Origin: a virus
IMG/VR virus record: IMGVR_UViG_3300030110_003594
Span: 1-64,000 of that record
Reading direction: 5' to 3' (one strand)
Length of the DNA stretch: 64,000 nucleotides
Position 1 is the stretch's first letter, and each line of letters begins with the position of its first letter. Below the pieces are notes generated by a model. That model did not search any database, was not told the origin of the DNA, and worked only from the letters and a program-made list of their open reading frames with translations. The translations under genes and the position numbers were made by a program. Below, piece by piece: positions 6,888 through 14,579 of this stretch.

Positions 6888-7282
6888 TTTACTTTTTTTG
6901 TTTTTTCTAATGATCTACCACCAAAGTAAGCACCTATCACAGTTATTAATACTAATTGAAGTAAGTCAGTCCATTTAGCTTCAACAACAAAGTTGATAAC
7001 ACCTGCATCAATAAATATTAATAACACTGTGCTTACAACTAAGAATGCTAATACTAATGGTCTTATATTTTTTGATAACCAAGAATCAGAATTCATGTCT
7101 GCTTCCCATCTTGATGTAATTTCTTTTTCCATTTGAGTTTCATAGCTAGCTATTAACTCTTGCATTTTTTGTTTAGCTTCAAGCTTTTCTTCTTTAGATG
7201 TATGTAAGTTATCTATAACTCCACCTACACTTTCTACAAGATCTCCTGCTCCTCCACTAAATATTTTTCCTAATATACTCAT
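6884..7282 (-). CDS. Holin of the 3TM (GTA_holin_3TM-like) type
   Basis: 132 residues. A soluble amphipathic N-terminal half (residues 1-66, SKEEKLEAKQKMQELIASYE) is followed by DSWLSKNIRPLVLAF, the hallmark 'SW..R/KNIRP' entry to the first membrane helix (about 73-95). A second helix at about 104-121 (LLQLVLITVIGAYFGG) precedes a basic tail SLEKTKKVK. This matches the Pfam holin family of three transmembrane segments known from gene transfer agents and many phages. Role: timed permeabilisation of the inner membrane at lysis. No endolysin sits next to it here; wall-degrading domains occur in the giant gene at 52.7-57.9 kb. Assignment by motif is strong. Confidence 0.8.
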   Translation of the reverse strand: MSILGKIFSGGAGDLVESVGGVIDNLHTSKEEKLEAKQKMQELIASYETQMEKEITSRWEADMNSDSWLSKNIRPLVLAFLVVSTVLLIFIDAGVINFVVEAKWTDLLQLVLITVIGAYFGGRSLEKTKKVK

Positions 7283-7284
7283 AA

Positions 7285-7452
7285 TTATTTTTTTGGTCTA
7301 AATTTATTAAACGTCTTCCAAAGACTACATCTTTTTTTAGCTTTGGCTGATGGAGGATTCTTGCAGTATTGAGTTTTACTTAAACCAGCTTTCTTTGCTG
7401 CCGCATTAAGAGCACCAGGTTTCTTTACTGCTGTCTTCATCCAATTTGCCAT
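7285..7452 (-). CDS. Small basic protein (55 aa)
   Basis: ATG at 7452, TAA at 7285-7287. The product begins MANWMKTAVKKPGALNAAAK and ends with many Lys/Arg (AKKRCSLWKTFNKFRPKK). It starts with a short amphipathic helix followed by a basic segment with two cysteines. It lies between the holin (2-base gap) and a 77-residue gene (2-base gap), so it is part of the same translation unit. No family recognised; nucleic-acid or membrane binding is conceivable. Confidence 0.6.
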   Translation of the reverse strand: MANWMKTAVKKPGALNAAAKKAGLSKTQYCKNPPSAKAKKRCSLWKTFNKFRPKK

Positions 7453-7454
7453 TA

Positions 7455-7688
7455 CTACACGTATTGATCAAATGTTCCAGACTTAACAACGTCCATAAAC
7501 AAAGCAAACTGTTCTTTTGTAAACTCTGTGTACCCTTCTTCTTCTCCACCAACTACAACTTTATCTGAGTCAGCAGAAATATCAATAGATGGGCAAGATT
7601 TACAGTTTGCACAGAATGTCATTTCAGCTCTATTCTCTGAAACGCTTACATTTTTAAGTCCTTCTAATTTATCTAAATTCATTTTCAA
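7455..7688 (-). CDS. Small acidic protein (77 aa) with Cys cluster
   Basis: An acidic protein with FCANCKSCPSIDI at about residues 25-37, a C-x2-C-x2-C cluster that could bind a metal, then two beta-strand-like segments and a C-terminal helix (FTKEQFALFMDVVKSG). No signal peptide. The ATG at 7688 has a second in-frame ATG two codons later (MNLDKLEG), so either may be used. No family recognised. Its place between holin and structural paralogue gives no clear hint. Confidence 0.55.
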   Translation of the reverse strand: MKMNLDKLEGLKNVSVSENRAEMTFCANCKSCPSIDISADSDKVVVGGEEEGYTEFTKEQFALFMDVVKSGTFDQYV

Positions 7689-7711
7689 TTTTTTATTGGT
7701 TATTATTTATT

Positions 7712-8080
7712 TTATGGTGCTCTAAATAAAGCATATTCTATATTTAATGCTACATTAGATTTTAGATCCATACCAACACTAGGAGCAACAGAAAATACCA
7801 TTGATTCTCCTGGTAATATTCTTCCCCATTCAACAGGAGCTGCAGTTGCAATAAGAACATGATTAGTAGTATCCAAGTTTTTGATATATACATAAGTAAC
7901 TTTAGCAACAGAAGCTGCAATATATTCAACATATGATGTTGTTAAAGCAACAGTAGCACTACTAACATTAGTATCATCAAATGTAACAGTTTGTATAGAT
8001 TTATTATCTAAATTAAATATACCGCTTACATTAGCTGTTGTTTTTAAAGTTGTTGTTATATCTAGAGTCTGTGTAGCCAT
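7712..8080 (-). CDS. Small beta-rich structural protein, paralogue B (122 aa)
   Basis: A Thr/Ser/Val-rich all-beta protein with the pattern VTYVYIKNLD, ILPGESMVFSV and LNIEYALFRAP that aligns by eye with the proteins at 5309, 12888 and 13293. The central loop is DTTNHVLIATAAPVEW. Its ATG at 8080 overlaps the upstream 56-residue gene as TAATG. I infer a repeated minor virion protein (capsid decoration, fibre base or plug). No catalytic residues seen. Confidence 0.6.
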   Translation of the reverse strand: MATQTLDITTTLKTTANVSGIFNLDNKSIQTVTFDDTNVSSATVALTTSYVEYIAASVAKVTYVYIKNLDTTNHVLIATAAPVEWGRILPGESMVFSVAPSVGMDLKSNVALNIEYALFRAP

Positions 8081-8250
8081 TATACTTCAAATCCAAAATT
8101 TAATACTATTACTCTAAATCTTTTTGCAGAACAGCCTTCTTCACAAAACAAACAAGCTTTTGCTTCAAGTACTGTTAATCTACCTAATCTAAAAGAGATT
8201 TCATATTTCTCTTTTTTGTTTCCTTTTTTCCAAGAATTAATCCAATTCAT
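8080..8250 (-). CDS. Small hypothetical protein (56 aa), first gene after a promoter-like site
   Basis: ATG at 8250, TAA at 8080-8082 overlapping the next start. The product MNWINSWKKGNKKEKYEISF then RLGRLTVLEAKACLFCEEGC is short, basic at the N-terminus and has three cysteines (C-x2-C-x3-C: CLFCEEGC), a possible metal site. The conserved 22-bp promoter-like sequence lies 21 bases upstream. No family recognised. Confidence 0.55.
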   Translation of the reverse strand: MNWINSWKKGNKKEKYEISFRLGRLTVLEAKACLFCEEGCSAKRFRVIVLNFGFEV

Positions 8251-8271
8251 AACATTTTTTATTTATGGTTA

Positions 8272-8293
8272 TACACTTATAATATACAAAAAA
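8272..8293 (-). promoter_or_regulatory. Putative phage promoter, copy 1
   Basis: A 22-base sequence identical to 15646-15667. On the minus strand it reads a T run, then GTATATTATAAGTGTA. It lies 21 bases before the 56-residue gene and just after the outer-membrane-like gene end. It does not fit the usual Bacteroidota sigma factor consensus, so it may be read by a phage-encoded or phage-modified polymerase. Confidence 0.65.
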
Positions 8294-8298
8294 TTCTG

Positions 8299-9369
8299 TT
8301 AAAATATAACATAATTCACACCTAATTTAAAATCATGCCATTCACGGTTCCAGTACTTATTATACTTTCCTTCTATAAAGCAACCAAGGTGTTTATTTAA
8401 TTTGTAGCCAAAAATGAGACCACCAGAATAATCATTCCATTGATCTCCATCATTGAAGTTGTGGTAGGAATACTCTCCTCCTGCATCATAATGATAAGGT
8501 ATTATATTTCCCCAACTATGAAACCAGAAGTTTTTAGTATAATGATAGAAGTCAAAACCTAGAACAAGGCCGTGGTCCCATTGAACTGGCAATGCATCTT
8601 TTTTCTTTTGTGTATAATCTGATAACACTGTTGGAATTACTACAGCTTCCCATACTTGGGTATTTTCTGCTACAACATTCCCACTAGGATCTAGATATGT
8701 TACTCCTCCTGAGCCATCAAATTCTACATTGTACCCTTCTTCTAAAGCAAGGTTTGTGTAATGTATATTTCCGTTAGATAACAACCACTCTTCTAGTGGA
8801 TCATATCCATAAGGTTCTGCTAGTCTTTGTACTGCTCCTATATTAAATGATAGTTTCTTTCCAAATTTCTTTCTGTATCTTTGTGATGACTCGTAATACT
8901 CTACGTCAGCAAAACCGTCTTGTAAATATTCTAATTTAATTATATAGTCATCAGCAACATATCGTAAAAAATGATTCTGATCTAAATACTTTTCTCCTAA
9001 TTGTCTTCTATAATCTGCTTCAAATAAAAACTCAAATCCTGATACTTTACCAAGTGTAGCAGCGTCAGAAAAAGATGTTTCTGTACCATCATAAAATGTA
9101 TTAGCTCTATTCTCGTATCCAAATCTAGCAATCTTTCTTACACCAAATGCTAATGAATAATCATAAGGCGTTTCTACAGTTGTAGTTGTTAATCCATTTG
9201 TTACTGAATATACATCTACATCAGATATAGAATTACCACCATTTATAGCTCCATAAAATGTAGAAAATTTAAAAGTCTTTTTAAGACTGTTTTTAAATTT
9301 ATCAACTTTAGTATCTTGTCCAAATATTAAAGTTGGTAATATAAATAATATAATTAATAAATTTTTCAT
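8299..9369 (-). CDS. Exported outer-membrane beta-barrel-like protein
   Basis: 356 residues. The N-terminus MKNLLIILFILPTLIFGQ is a typical Bacteroidota signal peptide with likely cleavage before Gln18. The mature part alternates aromatic and polar residues (KFSTFYGAINGG, FLFEADYRRQLG, LSFNIGAVQRL, GLVLGFDFYHY, SGGLIFGYKLN, LGVNYVIF). It ends in Phe, as outer-membrane barrels do. I read it as a barrel of roughly 10-12 strands, in the style of host OprF/OMP proteins. The start overlaps the stop of the T9SS repeat gene (ATGA), so the two are coupled. Role is unknown; changing the host surface, such as receptor masking or superinfection exclusion, is a reasonable inference. A virion-borne role cannot be excluded. 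Confidence 0.65.
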   Translation of the reverse strand: MKNLLIILFILPTLIFGQDTKVDKFKNSLKKTFKFSTFYGAINGGNSISDVDVYSVTNGLTTTTVETPYDYSLAFGVRKIARFGYENRANTFYDGTETSFSDAATLGKVSGFEFLFEADYRRQLGEKYLDQNHFLRYVADDYIIKLEYLQDGFADVEYYESSQRYRKKFGKKLSFNIGAVQRLAEPYGYDPLEEWLLSNGNIHYTNLALEEGYNVEFDGSGGVTYLDPSGNVVAENTQVWEAVVIPTVLSDYTQKKKDALPVQWDHGLVLGFDFYHYTKNFWFHSWGNIIPYHYDAGGEYSYHNFNDGDQWNDYSGGLIFGYKLNKHLGCFIEGKYNKYWNREWHDFKLGVNYVIF

Positions 9370-12300
9370 TGTTTTATAATTCTTTTAGAGATTGTTAGTT
9401 TATCTTTTCTAATAATTAAATTATATATGCCTGATGGCCATTTTGAAAAGTCAATTCTTTTAGAATCTTTTTCAATCATTAGTTTACCATTTATATCATA
9501 TACCTCTACTGATACATCTAATCTAGTATTTATATTTAAAATTCCTTCTGTTGGATTAGGATAAACTGTTATTGTAGAACCTGATCCTGTTTCTTCTATT
9601 GAAGTAGGCCACCCCATTTGACAATAATCATACATTGATTGACATGAAGCATCCCAAGCATTTTCACAACAGTATACATCTACATCAATTACCCAAGCAT
9701 AACATCCATCATTTAACCAATAAGGATTACCGGGTCCAGTAATGCAGCCAGCATCATAGAGACAAATACTGCTGTCATTAACATTAGCAAGGGCATTATA
9801 ATTGTACGCAGTTTGATCCATACACCCTTGAACCACAGTAATACACGTACCGTTGTCAGTATTAGCTGTTGAATCATAATTAAGGGCAGTACTGTCAGTA
9901 CAACCATAAATGTAAGGAATACAACTAAAGTCTTCTGTATTAGCGGATGGGTTGTAATTGAGCATAGAAGGATCAGTACAACCATAGATAAAAGGTATAC
10001 AAGTATTATTGTCAACATTGGCTAAAGGATTAAAATTAAACATAGTGCTATCTGTACATCCGTATATAGGAAGTATACAACTAAAATCATCAGTATTACA
10101 TGTATCACAATAATTAAGAGCTGTAGGATCTGTACATCCATAAATATAAGGTACACAATTATTATCTGAAGTATTAGCTAGCGGATTGTAATTGAACATT
10201 GTAGAATCCATACAACCATAAACAAAAGGTTCACATGATCCGTTATCTGTATTAGCATTAGGATCATAGTTAAACATTGTAGGATCTGTACAACCATAAA
10301 CAACTCCTATACAAGTTGAGTCATCTGTATTTGCTAAAGGATCATAATTTATAGCATTTGGATCCGTGCATCCATATATAAATGGAATACATGAATTATT
10401 ATTTGTATTTGCAAGCGGATCATAATTAAATGCTAAAGCATCAGTACAACCAAAAATTATTGGTATACATGATCCATCTGAAGTATTTGCTGCTGGATTA
10501 TAATTAAACATTGTGTCATCCATACATCCTAGAATAACAGGTACACATGATGCAGGATCATTTGTATTAGCTGCCGGATTAAAGTTAAAAGCTGTAGAAT
10601 CCATACACCCTATTACTTCTGCTACACATGTGCTATCATCAACATTAGCATTAGGATTATAATTAAATGCTATAGGATTTGTACATCCTAAAACAACCGG
10701 TATACAATTATCAGGTGTATTAGCTAATGGGTTATAATTAAATGCAGTGCTATCCATACACCCATATATAGCCTCTATACAATAGTCACCACAATAAGGA
10801 GAACCTGAATATGTTGTCCAAAATGGTGCCTTAAAACTTTGAAGAGCTCCTTGTCCATTATTAGCAAATGGATTAGAACCTTCATGCATTAAAACTACAC
10901 TGTCAGCATTAATAAGCTTAAATGAATTATGCCAAGTTTGAAATTGTACTTCTTCAGGTGGAGTTTGTGGTCCTCCTATTTCAAAATAATAAACTTCAAC
11001 TGGAATTCCTGCATCTAATATTAAAGGAAAAGTTTGTTCATATTGACCAGGTCCCATAGTAAATGTTCCTATATCAATTCCATTTTGATATATACCAATA
11101 TATGAGTTACCCCAACCGTCAGCTGCTGCATCTCCAATCCATAAAGTATAATTACAATCTGGAATTATATCATTTATAGTAGCATTTGGATCATAGTTCC
11201 AAGCTGTTGAATCAGTACAACCATATATATGTAATGTAACACAGCTTGAGTCATCAACAGTTGCTAAAGGATTATATTCTACATAGTCATCATCTGTACA
11301 ACCAAATACTGGAGGAGCTATATAACATGCCACACCTTGTTGAATTCCTGAATAAGTTACACTTCCAAAAGCTGGATCAGTTAATTCCCAAATAGTATCT
11401 CCGTTACAATCAAATATAACTACATAACCATCTATTGTTCCACCAGATGTAGAACCTGCCATACCATCACCATATGAATCATTTAATATTAATTCAAATC
11501 CAGCAGTTTGATCAACACAAAAATTATAAGTAAACGTTTGTCCTATATCATTAAATGTATATGTTCCTTGTATAGCTTCACCTATTACACCAGAACTATT
11601 CATTATCCATGATGTCTCTCCTGGCCAGTTATCTAATGTAATTTGCATTGTAATTTGATACTGTGTAGTTGTATCACACGTTGTGCCTGCACATGAACCA
11701 TCATCTATTGTAGCCCATGGATTATAACTAGGCTGAGTTGGATCAGTACATCCTGGTATACAAGGATTTGGTGTATAAAATATTGTGTCTGACAGAGAAC
11801 TGTCTGTATATTCTAATACCATATAATGTTCTAAACTCCAATTAGGTGGCATCTGTCCTGGTCCTGCAGCAGCAGCAAAATTATTCCAACCATTTGATGC
11901 TGGCCAATAACCTCCCCACATCATTGAATATCCGTTTTCATCTCCATAATGTAATTTGATTACATCACAATTAGGATTATTGGCACTTTCCCATTCAAAT
12001 ACTATTGCTGTTTGAGATCCCCAACATAATTCATATGCATTAGATTGTAAAAAACCGTTACATGGAGGATAGATACAAGATCCATCATCTATAGTAGCGG
12101 TTGAGTCATAATTAGTAGCAAGAGGATTCATACATCCTTGTACAGGGGGAGGACAAGGTAATATAGTTATTGTTGTATCTCTTAAAAAGAATGAACCTAA
12201 TACAGGATCCCAGTCAATTATAAGACCTTGACATAGATTACTCATTTTAAAATGAGATGGTTGATTAGAAATCCATCCATCCCCATAACTATCAGTTAAT

Positions 12301-12530
12301 GTAATTACATAATCACCTGAATTTAAATTTATTGTAGTATCTAAATATTCATAAGGAGCTGATGGTTCATGAAATATAGCTGTATCACCATTAACTGTGT
12401 CTGCCACCATAAACCAATTTGATTCTTGCCAACCATAATAATCATATTGGACTTTAAAGTTAACCCAACTATCTGTTTGTGAAAATACTATAGTTGGGAT
12501 TAATAATAATAATAATAATAATTTTTTCAT
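9366..12530 (-). CDS. T9SS-exported Cys-rich repeat surface protein
   Basis: 1054 residues with three clear parts. (1) Signal peptide MKKLLLLLLLIPTIVFSQ. (2) An extracellular region with two to three calcium-style modules (LTDSYGDGW, LNDSYGDGM, DAAADGWGNS) interspersed with about 17 copies of a 25-27 residue repeat of the form GC(T/M)D.TAFNYNP.AN.DD.SC; repeats 5-17 are in tandem. Each repeat has two cysteines, so a disulfide-bonded rod is expected. (3) A C-terminal type A sorting domain (about residues 980-1054) with VYPNPTEGILNIN, VEVYDINGK and WPSGIYNLIIRKDK, the Por-secretion-tail pattern. In Bacteroidota such proteins pass the inner membrane by Sec and the outer membrane by T9SS, and are anchored or released after removal of the tail. 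This organisation is typical of host surface proteins and probably came from a flavobacterial host. It sits between a thioredoxin-like and a barrel-like gene. Confidence 0.88.
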   Translation of the reverse strand: MKKLLLLLLLIPTIVFSQTDSWVNFKVQYDYYGWQESNWFMVADTVNGDTAIFHEPSAPYEYLDTTINLNSGDYVITLTDSYGDGWISNQPSHFKMSNLCQGLIIDWDPVLGSFFLRDTTITILPCPPPVQGCMNPLATNYDSTATIDDGSCIYPPCNGFLQSNAYELCWGSQTAIVFEWESANNPNCDVIKLHYGDENGYSMMWGGYWPASNGWNNFAAAAGPGQMPPNWSLEHYMVLEYTDSSLSDTIFYTPNPCIPGCTDPTQPSYNPWATIDDGSCAGTTCDTTTQYQITMQITLDNWPGETSWIMNSSGVIGEAIQGTYTFNDIGQTFTYNFCVDQTAGFELILNDSYGDGMAGSTSGGTIDGYVVIFDCNGDTIWELTDPAFGSVTYSGIQQGVACYIAPPVFGCTDDDYVEYNPLATVDDSSCVTLHIYGCTDSTAWNYDPNATINDIIPDCNYTLWIGDAAADGWGNSYIGIYQNGIDIGTFTMGPGQYEQTFPLILDAGIPVEVYYFEIGGPQTPPEEVQFQTWHNSFKLINADSVVLMHEGSNPFANNGQGALQSFKAPFWTTYSGSPYCGDYCIEAIYGCMDSTAFNYNPLANTPDNCIPVVLGCTNPIAFNYNPNANVDDSTCVAEVIGCMDSTAFNFNPAANTNDPASCVPVILGCMDDTMFNYNPAANTSDGSCIPIIFGCTDALAFNYDPLANTNNNSCIPFIYGCTDPNAINYDPLANTDDSTCIGVVYGCTDPTMFNYDPNANTDNGSCEPFVYGCMDSTMFNYNPLANTSDNNCVPYIYGCTDPTALNYCDTCNTDDFSCILPIYGCTDSTMFNFNPLANVDNNTCIPFIYGCTDPSMLNYNPSANTEDFSCIPYIYGCTDSTALNYDSTANTDNGTCITVVQGCMDQTAYNYNALANVNDSSICLYDAGCITGPGNPYWLNDGCYAWVIDVDVYCCENAWDASCQSMYDYCQMGWPTSIEETGSGSTITVYPNPTEGILNINTRLDVSVEVYDINGKLMIEKDSKRIDFSKWPSGIYNLIIRKDKLTISKRIIKQ
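9745..10770 (-). repeat. Tandem repeat array within the T9SS surface protein (13 units)
   Basis: About 13 consecutive units of 75-84 bases, each in frame and encoding GC-[TM]-D-x-[TA]-x-[FLIY]-N-[YF]-[ND]-P-x-A-N and a second Cys. Codons differ strongly between units, so the repeats are old and kept by protein selection and are not recent copies. One unit (around 10080-10130) is aberrant, with LNYCDTCNTDD in place of NYNPLANT, adding two cysteines. Confidence 0.85.
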
Positions 12531-12531
12531 A

Positions 12532-12888
12532 CTAAAAATCTTCCATTAATAATTCATCTATAACGCTTTGTATCTCTTCTCTTGTAGCCTTCATAGTAAA
12601 TGAAATATCTGCTTGGAATCTTTTTACCTCTTCACCATCCTTAAATATTATAATAGTAGGTACTACTACTATTTCACGTTTCTTTTGTATATCAGGATTA
12701 GCTGCAATATCTACATACCCCACTTTATCAACATCACTCAGTTTTTTTAACCAAGTAACTTTATTTGCATCATTCCAAGCTGCATTATATTGAGTGACAT
12801 TAATTTGTCCAAATGCTGTTGTACTCAGAAAAATGAAAAATAAAATCAGGATGTATCCTGCAAATATTTTCCAAACCGGATTTTCCAT
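12532..12888 (-). CDS. Exported or membrane-anchored thioredoxin-fold protein without CxxC
   Basis: 118 residues. Residues 8-27 (IFAGYILILFFIFLSTTAFG) form a membrane anchor or signal peptide with a possible cut at AFG/Q. The rest has the thioredoxin order: a first strand and WNDANKVTWLKKLSD at the place of the active site, VDKVGYVDIAANPDIQKK, then VVVPTIIIFKDGEEVKRF, with Pro as the cis-Pro. The usual CxxC is absent, so classical disulfide exchange is not expected. It may bind a partner or hold an extended Cys-rich protein. The start overlaps the previous stop (TAATG), and the T9SS protein with many cysteines starts one base after its stop, which suggests a dedicated helper. Confidence 0.65.
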   Translation of the reverse strand: MENPVWKIFAGYILILFFIFLSTTAFGQINVTQYNAAWNDANKVTWLKKLSDVDKVGYVDIAANPDIQKKREIVVVPTIIIFKDGEEVKRFQADISFTMKATREEIQSVIDELLMEDF

Positions 12889-13262
12889 TATTCAAATACT
12901 CCGTACTCTAGTAAACATCCTGTTCCAGCTGAAGCATATACTCTTATATCACTTGTATCTGCTGCCCATGGAAATAATGCCCAGTCACCTGGTATTAAAT
13001 ACATATCATATACAGTTCCTGATGCCGTTGCTTCTATTTTTATAAATAGATTTAATGCTCCTGCATTTTTTAGATATACATAAGAACCAGCAGCATGATC
13101 TGCATGAGCTATAACTGTTGCTGGAGCACCAACTACAGCAGTAACATTAGTTCTAGATATACCTCCCTGAGTAACAGTCTTTTCATTTAAAACCGTTGAT
13201 GATACAGTATCACTTGTTAGTCCAGATGCGGTAATAGTACTTGTAAAATTTACTTGTGCCAT
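12888..13262 (-). CDS. Small beta-rich structural protein, paralogue C (124 aa)
   Basis: Most similar to paralogue D next door: both have LTSDT(V/I)S, TQGGI-x-R, GDWA(L/V)(F/I)PWAA and LEYG(V/I)F in the same order. The segment SYVYLKNAGALNLFIKI matches strands of paralogues A and B. No signal peptide or membrane helix. I infer a virion protein; the tandem pair probably arose by duplication with its intergenic AAGTTATTAATTATT sequence. The stop is shared with the thioredoxin-like start (TAATG). Confidence 0.65.
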   Translation of the reverse strand: MAQVNFTSTITASGLTSDTVSSTVLNEKTVTQGGISRTNVTAVVGAPATVIAHADHAAGSYVYLKNAGALNLFIKIEATASGTVYDMYLIPGDWALFPWAADTSDIRVYASAGTGCLLEYGVFE

Positions 13263-13292
13263 TTTTATTTGTTTTTAAAAAGTTATTAATTA

Positions 13293-13682
13293 TTATTGAA
13301 ATATTCCATATTCTAGAATATTATTTGCCGTTTCTGCATAAGCTTCTAAACTTACTGGTGTACCACTATCACTAGCAGCCCATGGAATTACAGCCCAATC
13401 ACCACCACTTAAAATTATTTGATCAGTAGTACTATCTACTGATATATATATTTTTTCATTTGAAGTAGCTGTTGAAGGATTGTAAAGCCAAACTCTTGCA
13501 CCTTTAGTATATAAGTCTTCATCTGCAATAATTTGACCAGAACCAATTACTGTAGGTTCAATTTTTTGTCTCATTATACCACCTTGTGTTGCACCAGCTA
13601 AAGTATTCAATATTGTTAATGATATTGTATCTGATGTCAAATCACTTGATGTTAACGTTAAAGTTAAATTTGCATTTGCCAT
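13293..13682 (-). CDS. Small beta-rich structural protein, paralogue D (129 aa)
   Basis: A tandem paralogue of the protein at 12888-13262 with the common LTSDTISLTILN, TQGGIMRQK, GGDWAVIPWAA and LEYGIFQ segments, and a longer central insertion (STATSNEKIYISVDSTTDQI). The upstream boundary (13683-13707) has the same AAGTTATTAATTATT string found before paralogue C. Likely all-beta. Function as a capsid or tail decoration is inferred from composition and neighbours. Confidence 0.65.
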   Translation of the reverse strand: MANANLTLTLTSSDLTSDTISLTILNTLAGATQGGIMRQKIEPTVIGSGQIIADEDLYTKGARVWLYNPSTATSNEKIYISVDSTTDQIILSGGDWAVIPWAASDSGTPVSLEAYAETANNILEYGIFQ

Positions 13683-13707
13683 TTTATTATTATTTTAAAG
13701 TTATTAA

Positions 13708-13992
13708 TTATTTTAATTTATCTATCTTTTCTTCAATACGTTTGATGTCATCCTTTATTTCTTCTACATCATCCGCAGTATTCTGTATAGTTAGTCTTAT
13801 GTTTTGATCTTTCATATCAAACTCCATTCTTGTTACATCTGGTGGAGGAGGAACTGGAAGTTCTTTAGCCTCTTCTATATCAGCCTGTAACATAAACCAC
13901 ATACTTATTAAAGTGGCCATGGCAAAACCAATAGCTATTAAAGTTTTTACACTCAGTTTAAAGCTAGTATCTTCATTTAATTCTTTTGCCAT
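13708..13992 (-). CDS. Membrane-anchored coiled-coil protein (94 aa), i-spanin-like
   Basis: Residues 15-37 (VKTLIAIGFAMATLISMWFML) form one membrane helix, preceded by a short hydrophilic N-terminus. After it come EEAKELPVPPPPDV, a Pro hinge, and a C-terminal helix with heptad pattern (TADDVEEIKDDIKRIEEKIDKLK). This resembles inner-membrane spanin subunits or phage trimeric anchors, but no o-spanin lipoprotein was found nearby, so spanin is only one option. Start and previous stop overlap as TAATG. Confidence 0.6.
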   Translation of the reverse strand: MAKELNEDTSFKLSVKTLIAIGFAMATLISMWFMLQADIEEAKELPVPPPPDVTRMEFDMKDQNIRLTIQNTADDVEEIKDDIKRIEEKIDKLK

Positions 13993-14561
13993 TACCTTCC
14001 TCTTCTTTTCATATCATGTCTACCACCTGGAAGACCACATGAACCACCTCTTTTCATTTGCCCACCACCACCTCCGGTAGTTGCAACTGATCCGTTTGAT
14101 CCTAATATTATTACTTTTTTTCTTTTCTTAGAACTATTAGATCCACCCCTTTTCTTAGGAGATGTCATTGCTTTTTGTAAATTACTAGGGATTGTTCTAG
14201 CTTTATTTATCATATCATCTTTTTGGATCTTAGTTTGTAAAAGATTATTTTGTTGTTCAAGCATCTGATTTTTTACTTTAAGTAAATTCAATTGTTCTTG
14301 AATAGCTTGCTGTCTCATTGCATTTCTTCTAGCAAGTTCTTGTTGAGTCATGTTCATAATTTGCTGTCTCATAAGATTTTGATCTTGTTGTTGACTCATC
14401 ATCATTTGCTGTTCTGCAGACATGTTTGGTCCTCCCGTCTCTTCCAGTGCCTGTTGTGCTGGATTAGGTACTATATCACCAGGAGTAAGTTCACCTTGAG
14501 TAGTCATTGTTGGATCTGGAGTTTCTTTACCTTTTTGATATTTTCTTTTATAATATGCCAT
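13992..14561 (-). CDS. Gln/Met-rich coiled-coil protein with basic Gly-rich tail (189 aa)
   Basis: The N-terminal part is Pro/Gly-rich. Residues 48-115 are a long Gln/Met/Leu helix (QQMMMSQQQDQNLMRQQIM and so on) predicted to be a coiled coil. The C-terminal third is basic and Gly/Ser-rich (KKRGGSNSSKKRKK, GGGGGQMKRGG). The mix of coiled coil and basic tail resembles scaffold or DNA-associated virion proteins; MKRGGS is also found at the end of the 135-residue protein (6244-6651). No enzyme motif. Confidence 0.55.
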   Translation of the reverse strand: MAYYKRKYQKGKETPDPTMTTQGELTPGDIVPNPAQQALEETGGPNMSAEQQMMMSQQQDQNLMRQQIMNMTQQELARRNAMRQQAIQEQLNLLKVKNQMLEQQNNLLQTKIQKDDMINKARTIPSNLQKAMTSPKKRGGSNSSKKRKKVIILGSNGSVATTGGGGGQMKRGGSCGLPGGRHDMKRRGR

Positions 14562-14579
14562 ATTTTTAAATTTTAAAGT

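Noticed and set aside
9713-10018. Open frames inside the repeat region of the T9SS gene in another frame
   Set aside because: They are low-complexity Leu/Val shadows produced by the repeated codons, with no start context.
9745-10770. Regular repeats of about 78 bases that could look like a CRISPR array
   Set aside because: The units are in frame, encode conserved GCTD...NYNP peptides and differ at synonymous sites; there are no identical direct repeats with unique spacers.
14292-14576. Plus-strand open frame opposite the Gln/Met-rich gene
   Set aside because: It arises from the antisense of CAA/ATG-rich codons (Leu/His/Ser-rich product) and interrupts a well-spaced minus-strand operon.
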